DNA of 5,187 nucleotides from Opitutaceae bacterium (GTDB taxonomy: Bacteria > Verrucomicrobiota > Verrucomicrobiae > Opitutales > Opitutaceae), in NCBI GenBank assembly GCA_031266495.1, contig JAISAX010000729.1, positions 1 through 5,187 on the forward strand. The letters run 5' to 3'. A program made the position numbers and the translations under genes. This document shows positions 1-5,007 of this stretch, in pieces. The notes under the pieces were generated by a model. It was not told the origin of the DNA. It did not search any database and saw only the letters and a program-made list of their open reading frames with translations. Within the stretch, counting starts at the first letter, position 1; each line of letters opens with the position of its first letter.

Positions 1-96
1 ACGACGGTGACGCCTCCCCCCCCCCCGCAAGAGGGCCGCCATCGACAGGGTTGCCAGCCATGTCGGCGTCAGCCAGGTAAAGGTGTAATTTCTCAT
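1..96 (-). CDS. N-terminus of a probable exported protein (partial, cut by window edge)
   Basis: About 32 codons are visible, reading from the ATG at 96-94 down to the window edge. The N-terminus has an Arg at position 2, then a hydrophobic stretch (WLATLSMAALL, about residues 13-23), then RGGGEASPS. This resembles a signal peptide or membrane anchor followed by a low-complexity linker. The gene follows the PilO/GspM-like gene after a 31-nt gap on the same strand, so it is probably the next operon member. In T4P/T2SS clusters that slot often holds PilP, GspN or the secretin PilQ/GspD, but nothing visible here identifies the family. No Shine-Dalgarno sequence precedes the ATG. An 11-G run on the coding strand covers about codons 24-28, so the frame beyond it depends on that run being the correct length. 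The coding call is moderately supported; the function is inference from context only. Confidence 0.5.
   Translation of the reverse strand, partial: MRNYTFTWLTPTWLATLSMAALLRGGGRRHRR
16..26. repeat. C11 homopolymer (G11 on the coding strand)
   Basis: Eleven consecutive C on the plus strand lie inside the start of the leftmost gene, just after its hydrophobic N-terminal segment. With 11 bases the frame reads LRGGGEASPS. One base more or fewer changes everything downstream. Long G/C tracts near the 5' end of surface-protein genes are known slipped-strand contingency loci in some bacteria. They are also a common source of sequencing length error. Confidence 0.9.
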
Positions 97-127
97 AATG
101 GTTGGCAGGGCCGGGAGACAAAGCGGG

Positions 128-673
128 TTACTGCGGTTTACGGACGTAAACGGAGAGCCCCATGGTGATGCGGCTGAATTCCCGCTTGCGGCTGTCTCCG
201 ACCGTCTGGATTTCGATGTTGTTGACGCTCACCGACGGGATGCCGGCAAAGCGCTGGCACAGTGCCCGGATCTCGGGCCAGGCGCCAATGGGCGCGGTGC
301 CACGGGTGATGCGGTACTGGCGGTGGATGAACTCGGGATTCGCCAATTCGTTCTCGGCGGCGACAGTCCAGAAGGGCCGCAGGCTGGCGACGAAACGATC
401 CACCTCGCCGGGACTCATCATCGCCTTGCGGATGGCGGTCGCCTCGTTCTGCATGTCCACCACCTTGTCGTCCGAGAAGCTGGAGCTGAGTACACCGATT
501 TCCTGACTCAGTTGTTTGAGAGATCTATCCAGGCGTGCGCTTTCCCTTTTGTCGGCTTTTTTGGCCGTGTAGAAAAAATAGCCCAGCCCCGCGCACAGCA
601 GGATGGATGCAATCGCCAAGGCGAACCATACGGGTTGGCAATAAAGTGTGCTGGTTTTGGTTTTGAGTTTCAT
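128..673 (-). CDS. PilO/GspM-like inner-membrane assembly protein (181 aa)
   Basis: This is a bitopic protein with a short Lys-rich cytoplasmic N-terminus (MKLKTKT), one membrane segment at about residues 15-36, and a heptad-like, probably coiled-coil stretch at about 38-62. A compact periplasmic domain follows and ends near residue 179. Its last 50 residues (WPEIRALCQRFAGIPSVSV, then NNIEIQ, then ITMGLSVYVRK) match the helix-strand-strand layout of the ferredoxin-like fold in PilO and GspM: a helix, 'IPSVSVNNIEI', then a final strand. PilO/GspM pairs with PilN/GspL and helps align the motor with the periplasmic channel. The ATG at 673 overlaps the stop of the preceding GspL-like gene by four bases (ATGA), which fixes the start and suggests translational coupling. 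The reading frame is open far upstream, but that part lies antiparallel-frame inside the preceding gene and is not a real extension. Length fits the family (about 160-210 aa). The family call is from architecture and context, as sequence divergence is high. Confidence 0.7.
   Translation of the reverse strand: MKLKTKTSTLYCQPVWFALAIASILLCAGLGYFFYTAKKADKRESARLDRSLKQLSQEIGVLSSSFSDDKVVDMQNEATAIRKAMMSPGEVDRFVASLRPFWTVAAENELANPEFIHRQYRITRGTAPIGAWPEIRALCQRFAGIPSVSVNNIEIQTVGDSRKREFSRITMGLSVYVRKPQ
670..673 (-). other. ATGA stop/start overlap
   Basis: The TGA stop of the GspL-like gene and the ATG of the PilO/GspM-like gene share four bases. The upstream bases are C/G-rich (CGCCCCGCCCCCGTCCG) with no Shine-Dalgarno match. 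The second gene is therefore probably translated by termination-reinitiation, which would help keep the two partner proteins in equal amounts. Confidence 0.85.
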
Positions 674-2097
674 CGGACGGGGGCGGGGCGCGGAATGCCG
701 CCGGTTCGTGGTGCTGCTGGCGAGGAGGCGGACGGTTTTGGGCCGGGGATAATCGTGGCGGCGTCCTCGGACAGCGGCGTGGTCCCCTCCATGACAAACT
801 CGCCGGAACCGGGTGCCATGTTCGTTTTCGTTTCGTCCACCAGCAGGCCGCTGACCGCGCGTTCGAGTTCGCTTTTGATGGCCGAGAGGGGAGTGCTGTT
901 GTTGGGAAGGCCCGTATTGGTCGCCGGTTGCCGGTTCCAGAATACACCCTGAATGCGGAAACCGGCAGCTTCTTCGCCACCGCCGGCGCTCACGGAAAGC
1001 AGGGAGGCATCGCGAGGGATGGCCGTAACCAGGGTTTCGATCAGCCCGAGCCGCCCTCGCGAGAGTTCGAAGATCCCTTGTGAATAGAGTGTCCGGAGAT
1101 TTTCGATCTCCCGTTTGTTTCGTTCGAGACTTTGTTGCTGGTCCTTGTAGCCGCGCTCGGTCCTGCGGCGGACGGTGATCTCCTTGTGGTCCTTGCGGAG
1201 GTCCATCCAGGCATAGACGCCGAAGCCGAGGAGGAGGATCCCGAAAATGGCCGCGATGACCTGGAAACTGAAATCGATGCGCAGTGACCGGGGAAGGTCC
1301 GAAAGGAGCGAGCTGGAGTGCCCCGCCGGGATGGCCCGGGTGAGCGTGATCAGGGCTCCGCATTCGGAAATCTCGACCTGTGCCTGGCGGGAGATGACAT
1401 CCCAGTAAGGGCACTGCGTCTTGCAGTCGTTTCCGGGGGCCTGGTAAATGCGCACCTGAGGACGCTGGCTGCCGTCATCGAACGTTATTCCGTATTCGCC
1501 GAGGACCATGCTGATCTCGGCCCAGACATCGTAGTCGGCGCGTCCGGCGCCGTAGAGTTTGCGGCAGATGCGGATGCCGGTGGAGGTGCCAATGTAAACA
1601 AATGCCTGCCCCTGCGGCTGGTCGATGACAAGAAAGATGCTGGTGCGACCGGGGGCGATGCCTCCTTGGGTCACCAGGCTGGCCATCGGGAAGGCGCGGG
1701 CCATGGTGAAGCCGAGGTCGCCGAGCATCTGGTTGAGCAGGTAGAGCGAAGGGGCCGCCTCGTAGGAGCAGAAGGTGCCCTGATTGCCGCCCGAGGTCGT
1801 GGAAAGCGGCCAGGGTGTCTGGTATCCCCAGGCGGTGCTCGGGTTGGCGATACTGTCGTGGGCGGAGGCCAGCGCCTCGCGGAGAACAGCCCGCCCGCCA
1901 AGCGGGCACTCGGTGAATTCGGTGTGCAGGATATCGGGGTCGTAAAGAAACGTGAGCGCAGCGTTTTTTTCGCAGTGCTCCTGGATCACGGACACGGCGT
2001 CCTCGAGGCGCGGGAGAGCCTGCCGCACCCAGCCCTTGCCGGGCACCTCGCAGTAGATGCTCTTTTCCCAGATAATAATGCCGTGCTGTTTTGCCAT
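670..2097 (-). CDS. GspL-like / PilM-PilN-fusion-like membrane assembly protein (475 aa)
   Basis: The N-terminal ~270 residues are soluble. They include a strand-like segment (TSIFLVIDQPQGQAFVYIG, about 152-170) reminiscent of the actin-like fold of PilM and the GspL cytoplasmic domain. One membrane segment lies at about 278-297. A charged coiled-coil stretch (about 300-340) follows, then a small domain containing LIETLVTAIPRDASLLSVS (352-370) and a strand GFRIQGVFW (379-387), as in PilN or the GspL periplasmic domain. The tail from about 450 is Pro/Ser/Ala-rich. All eight cysteines (16, 42, 64, 110, 178, 225, 229, 246) lie before the membrane segment, which fits a cytoplasmic N-terminus. GspL proteins bind the GspE ATPase and pair with GspM; an ATPase and a GspM-like gene lie in the same cluster. 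No clear nucleotide-binding motif is visible. The ATG at 2097 lacks a Shine-Dalgarno sequence but is the first start after a terminator-like hairpin. Family assignment rests on architecture and context. Confidence 0.7.
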   Translation of the reverse strand: MAKQHGIIIWEKSIYCEVPGKGWVRQALPRLEDAVSVIQEHCEKNAALTFLYDPDILHTEFTECPLGGRAVLREALASAHDSIANPSTAWGYQTPWPLSTTSGGNQGTFCSYEAAPSLYLLNQMLGDLGFTMARAFPMASLVTQGGIAPGRTSIFLVIDQPQGQAFVYIGTSTGIRICRKLYGAGRADYDVWAEISMVLGEYGITFDDGSQRPQVRIYQAPGNDCKTQCPYWDVISRQAQVEISECGALITLTRAIPAGHSSSLLSDLPRSLRIDFSFQVIAAIFGILLLGFGVYAWMDLRKDHKEITVRRRTERGYKDQQQSLERNKREIENLRTLYSQGIFELSRGRLGLIETLVTAIPRDASLLSVSAGGGEEAAGFRIQGVFWNRQPATNTGLPNNSTPLSAIKSELERAVSGLLVDETKTNMAPGSGEFVMEGTTPLSEDAATIIPGPKPSASSPAAPRTGGIPRPAPVR

Positions 2098-2108
2098 GTG
2101 ACCGGATT

Positions 2109-2114
2109 TTTATA
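2109..2114 (-). promoter_or_regulatory. Possible -10 element (TATAAA) before the GspL-like gene
   Basis: TATAAA on the minus strand sits 11 nt before the ATG at 2097, in the only AT-rich patch of the gap. If used, transcription would start about 5 nt before the ATG and give a nearly leaderless mRNA, consistent with the missing Shine-Dalgarno sequence. No convincing -35 box is present: the expected position lies inside the GC-rich hairpin stem. This is a weak call. Confidence 0.15.
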
Positions 2115-2120
2115 TGAAGT

Positions 2121-2158
2121 GATAAAAGCGGGAGGGACGCTTGCGGCATCCCTCCCGC
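2121..2158 (-). terminator. Terminator-like hairpin after the prepilin gene
   Basis: A perfect 10-bp GC-rich stem is formed by 2128-2137 and 2149-2158, with an 11-nt loop. On the minus strand it is followed directly by TTTTATC (2127-2121). It lies about 105 nt past the prepilin stop and 30 nt before the next start codon. The T run is short and interrupted, so termination may be partial. That would let the prepilin transcript outnumber the downstream assembly-protein transcript. Confidence 0.65.
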
Positions 2159-2160
2159 GG

Positions 2161-2176
2161 GGATGATTGCTCATCC
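2161..2176. repeat. Small perfect inverted repeat
   Basis: GGATGA (2161-2166) and TCATCC (2171-2176) form a 6-bp stem with a 4-nt loop, immediately upstream (in transcription order) of the terminator-like hairpin. It has no T tract of its own. It may stack with the larger hairpin as a tandem structure at the 3' end of the prepilin mRNA. Confidence 0.5.
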
Positions 2177-2199
2177 TTTGGGAAAGAGGGGGCGGTGAA

Positions 2200-2230
2200 T
2201 GGTTCGCCGCTCCCTCGCTGGAGTGAACCA
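2200..2230. repeat. Nested inverted repeat in the gap after the prepilin gene
   Basis: TGGTTC (2200-2205) pairs with GAACCA (2225-2230), and inside it CTCC (2210-2213) pairs with GGAG (2220-2223). The result is an interrupted stem between the prepilin stop and the terminator-like hairpin. It could be a 3' stabilising structure for the prepilin mRNA or chance pairing in GC-rich DNA. Confidence 0.35.
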
Positions 2231-2262
2231 GCCTTCAGGTTATACGTACAGGCCAGCCGTGC

Positions 2263-3105
2263 TTAGCGGTGGTGCAGGTAGTAGAAGGCGGTCGTGGTAC
2301 TCTCGCCCGTAGCGGGTGCGCGGAACACGAAGGCGCCGTCGAGTTGCGTCGGAGCGTCGCTTGTGGCTTTGTGGAGCTGGCCATTGATTTCCTCGGAGAG
2401 GGCCAGCGCATCGGTTATACTGATCTCGGGGATCACGATGAAGGCCACGATCGCGTTGGCAGGGACATACTTCACCCCGTCCGAAGGACGGAAGGTGATG
2501 GTATAGGCAGCTGCAGGAGCATAGCTAGTCGGGGCGATATTGCTAGGAAGGACGTTGACACCCGTACTACCGGAAGGCGCGGCTTCGGCGCGAATCTTGT
2601 TCGCCACGTTGTTGGCAGCATTCGCGGTGGGGCCGACTGCGTTTGAGACGACGGCGTCTTCCGGATTAGTGCTGCTTGCATAGACGAAAGCGCGATAACG
2701 GAGGCTCCACTGCGGTTCGTCGCCGCTCAGCACCGGGTCATTGCCAACGCGCCACGAAGGACGCTTTTCAAAGACACCGGCGGCAACGAAGACCTGGTCG
2801 AGCGAAGTCTGGCTACCGTCGAAGAGAGCACCGTCACGCGTTCCGTTGGTGTTATTCAGCGAAGGCACAGTGGCGTTGGTGCCATCCGTGCGCGGGATGG
2901 TGGCTCCGGCCTGCGGCAGGGCCACATAGGCGATGAGGGCAGTCTCGTACGTCTTGAAATTCGCACGAGTGCTGACGATACGAGCGCGGTTGATGGCCGA
3001 CATCACACCGACCGAGATCACGGAGATCAGGATCGCAATGATGGCGAGCACGCCGAGCATTTCTACAAGGGTAAAACCCTTGGTGGATTTGGTATTACGT
3101 TTCAT
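2263..3105 (-). CDS. Prepilin-like protein with N-terminal cleavage/methylation motif (280 aa)
   Basis: The leader MKRNTKSTKG is short and basic and ends in Gly10. It is followed by FTLVEML, a canonical class III signal: the prepilin peptidase would cut after Gly10 and methylate Phe11, and Glu15 is the conserved Glu at +5. A long hydrophobic helix follows (about residues 17-35), then the usual amphipathic continuation. The mature protein would be about 270 residues, larger than a typical major pseudopilin GspG or type IVa pilin (about 130-170). It has no cysteines, so there is no disulfide-bonded D-region. The body is rich in Ala, Asn, Thr and Ser and ends in FYYLHHR. I chose the ATG at 3105, 4 nt after the ATPase stop. 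An in-frame ATG at 3162 would give an overlong 29-residue leader overlapping the ATPase gene. The A-rich AAAGTAAAGAA upstream offers only a weak ribosome site. It could be the major pilin, a GspG/GspH-type pseudopilin, or a lineage-specific fibre subunit. Confidence 0.9.
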   Translation of the reverse strand: MKRNTKSTKGFTLVEMLGVLAIIAILISVISVGVMSAINRARIVSTRANFKTYETALIAYVALPQAGATIPRTDGTNATVPSLNNTNGTRDGALFDGSQTSLDQVFVAAGVFEKRPSWRVGNDPVLSGDEPQWSLRYRAFVYASSTNPEDAVVSNAVGPTANAANNVANKIRAEAAPSGSTGVNVLPSNIAPTSYAPAAAYTITFRPSDGVKYVPANAIVAFIVIPEISITDALALSEEINGQLHKATSDAPTQLDGAFVFRAPATGESTTTAFYYLHHR

Positions 3106-3109
3106 TTCT

Positions 3110-4948
3110 TTACTTTTTTGGTTTGTTTTCGGGAACGGCGTCTTCCGACTCCGTTTGCGCAATCACTTCCTCGATGGAAGTCTGCCCCTGGGCGGCTTTG
3201 ATGAAGCCGTCTTGTCTCAGGGTGCGGAAAATCGAATTTCCCGTTTGTCCAGTTTCGGTTGCACAAAGTTTTCGGGCAAGTGCCTCGCACTCGCGGAGGG
3301 CGTCCTTGCCGTGCCGCACAATAACGTCGGCGAAGGGCTCGACGGGGCGGCATTCATAAAGGCCGACACGGCCCTTGTAGCCGTTGCCGCTGCATTTGGG
3401 GCAGCCGCCCGGCCGGGGGCGCCAGAGGCTCTGGCCTTGCTCGAGCCGGATGCCGTGGATGTCTGCCAGCGCGGCGCTCTGCGGGTGCGGTTCCTTGCAC
3501 TCGCAAAGGCGGCGGATGAGGCGCTGGGAGACGAAGAGATTGACGGCGCCGATGATGATGCTCGGCTCCACGCCGATATCGATGAGGCGGGCGATGCCGC
3601 CGAGAGCGGTGTTGGCGTGCAGGGTGGAGAAGCCGGTGTGGCCGGTGAGGGCGGCGCGCATGGAAAGCTCGGCCGTCTCCTTGTCGCGGGTCTCGCCGAC
3701 GAGGATGTAGTCGGGGTCTTGCCGGAGGAGGGAGCGGAGGCCGAGGCCGAAGGTGAGGGATTCGGTGACTTCCGTCTGCCGGATGTTGCGGAATTCGTAT
3801 TCGATGGGGTCTTCGAGCGTCATCATGGTGTAGTTGGTGACGTCGAGGGTGTTGATGATGGAGTAGAGGGAGGTGGTCTTGCCGGAGCCGGTGGGGCCGA
3901 CGAAATAGGTGAAGCCGAAGGGGGCGTTGGCGGCGGTGAGGATGGCGGTCTTGGTGTCGTCGAGCATGCCGAGCTTTTCCAGGGGCACGATGCCCTTGGA
4001 CTGGTCGAGGATACGGATGACGATGCTCTCGCCGTAGAGGGTGGGCAAGGAGGAGAAGCGCAGGTTGATTTTCTTGCCGGAGAGGATGAGCTTGGCGCGA
4101 CCGTCCTGGGGGATGTGCTTGAGGGCGATGTCGAGGTTGCCCTTCATCTTGATGCGGGCGGCGATGGACTCGCGCACGGCACCGTCGATGATGCGGTAGG
4201 GGTGAATGACGCCGTCGATGCGGAACTTGATCTGGGTCAGGGTTTCTTCAGGCACGACGTGGATGTCGGAAACGCCCATGTTGACGGCGTCGGTGACGAG
4301 CAGGTCGAAAAAGCGTCCCGGATCGGAAACATCGGCGCGCGGCGCGTAAAGCTCGTCAAGCTTGGCGAGCACTTCGGCATCGGGGGCGATATGATACTCG
4401 TATTCGCTGATGCCGTAGCGATTGAGTGTCTGGGTGGATTCGGCGAAGCCGGGGATGGAGGGATCGCTGACGGCGAGCGAGGCTTTGGTGCCGACACGGC
4501 GGAGGACGACGACGCGGAGGCGGCGGGCCGCCGTCGGGGGGATGAGCCGGGTGACATCGGTGGGAATGCGGAGGCCGGCGAGGGTGATGGTGGGCAGGTC
4601 GTGATGGCTGGCGATGAGCCTGGTAAGGTTGGCGGGGGTGAGGATGCCAAGCTCGACCAGAACCGCGCCGAAGCTCATGCGGCGTCCGTGCTGGTTGTAG
4701 TACTCGGTGGCGAGTTTGATGCTGGATTCACCGACTTTCTGGTTGCGCAGAGCCTGGGGCATCCAGAGGAAATCACTTTCGAAGCGGTTGTGCGCGCTGC
4801 CATTGACGGGCCGGCCGGGGGCGGGGGTATTGCCGCCGCCGGTCAGTCCCGGTGTCTGTCCCCGGGTGCCAGCGCCGGGCGTGGCAGCCCGGGCTGGCGG
4901 TGTCCCGGTGGAGGCCGGGGCGGGAGAGACTGGAGGTCTGGCGATCAT
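3110..4948 (-). CDS. gspE: Type II secretion / type IV pilus assembly ATPase, GspE/PilB family (612 aa)
   Basis: This is a cytoplasmic hexameric motor that powers pilin or pseudopilin assembly. Residues 1-52 form a Pro/Gly/Thr/Ala-rich low-complexity extension. About 73-201 is the N-terminal GspE/MshEN-type domain (LVELGILTPANLTRLIA). An N2 domain with GVSDIHVVPEE (225-235) leads into the RecA-like core: Walker A GPTGSGKT (351-358), Asp box TLEDPIEYE (377-385), Walker B region RQDPDYILVGETRD (409-422) and His box TGHTGFSTLHAN (435-446). The zinc-site cysteines are C482, C484, C516 and C519. All catalytic motifs are intact, so an active enzyme is expected. A tetracysteine site is typical of extension ATPases (GspE, PilB), not the retraction ATPase PilT. 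The neighbouring GspL/GspM-like genes favour GspE, but PilB cannot be excluded. The ATG at 4948 is the first in frame and lacks a Shine-Dalgarno sequence; Met63 is an alternative start that would drop the low-complexity tail. The end lies 4 nt before the prepilin start. Confidence 0.95.
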   Translation of the reverse strand: MIARPPVSPAPASTGTPPARAATPGAGTRGQTPGLTGGGNTPAPGRPVNGSAHNRFESDFLWMPQALRNQKVGESSIKLATEYYNQHGRRMSFGAVLVELGILTPANLTRLIASHHDLPTITLAGLRIPTDVTRLIPPTAARRLRVVVLRRVGTKASLAVSDPSIPGFAESTQTLNRYGISEYEYHIAPDAEVLAKLDELYAPRADVSDPGRFFDLLVTDAVNMGVSDIHVVPEETLTQIKFRIDGVIHPYRIIDGAVRESIAARIKMKGNLDIALKHIPQDGRAKLILSGKKINLRFSSLPTLYGESIVIRILDQSKGIVPLEKLGMLDDTKTAILTAANAPFGFTYFVGPTGSGKTTSLYSIINTLDVTNYTMMTLEDPIEYEFRNIRQTEVTESLTFGLGLRSLLRQDPDYILVGETRDKETAELSMRAALTGHTGFSTLHANTALGGIARLIDIGVEPSIIIGAVNLFVSQRLIRRLCECKEPHPQSAALADIHGIRLEQGQSLWRPRPGGCPKCSGNGYKGRVGLYECRPVEPFADVIVRHGKDALRECEALARKLCATETGQTGNSIFRTLRQDGFIKAAQGQTSIEEVIAQTESEDAVPENKPKK

Positions 4949-5002
4949 TGTGGAAAGTGCGGTGGTGTGTGTGGTGGTGATGGTGTGTGTATGTGGGGGG
5001 GG
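4949..5002 (-). repeat. C/A-rich low-complexity leader upstream of the ATPase gene
   Basis: On the coding strand this stretch is almost purely C and A: eight C, then ACATACACACACC, then CACCAC/CACACA repeats up to GCACTTTCCACA before the ATG. It contains no Shine-Dalgarno sequence and little capacity for pairing. It may act as an unstructured leader, or it may simply be simple-sequence DNA. I could not find a convincing -35/-10 pair between here and the window edge. Confidence 0.6.
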
Positions 5003-5007
5003 CCGGA

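Noticed and set aside
98..952. Long plus-strand open frame opposite the PilO/GspM-like and GspL-like genes
   Set aside because: It is antisense to two minus-strand genes with clear topology and an ATGA overlap. Its product has no coherent domain pattern, and open antisense frames are common in GC-rich coding DNA.
674..1414. Upstream extension of the PilO/GspM-like frame
   Set aside because: The extension lies within the GspL-like gene in another frame and is Pro/Arg/Ser-rich noise. The ATG at 673 directly precedes a typical short Lys-rich N-terminus and TM segment.
1318..2166. Long plus-strand open frame opposite the GspL-like gene
   Set aside because: It runs through the terminator-like hairpin and is rich in Gly, Ala, Val and His without motifs, so it is a codon-bias shadow of the minus-strand gene.
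2192..2210. GCGGTGAA/TTCGCCGC imperfect hairpin
   Set aside because: On the transcribed minus strand it has a C-A mismatch and a 3-nt loop, and it competes with the neighbouring nested inverted repeat. It is too weak to list separately.
3106..3162. Longer prepilin start at 3162
   Set aside because: It would give a 29-residue leader and overlap the ATPase gene. The ATG at 3105 gives a standard 10-residue basic leader ending in Gly.
3384..3710. Plus-strand frame opposite the ATPase zinc-site and His-box region
   Set aside because: It is antisense to the strongly conserved ATPase core, so it is a shadow frame.
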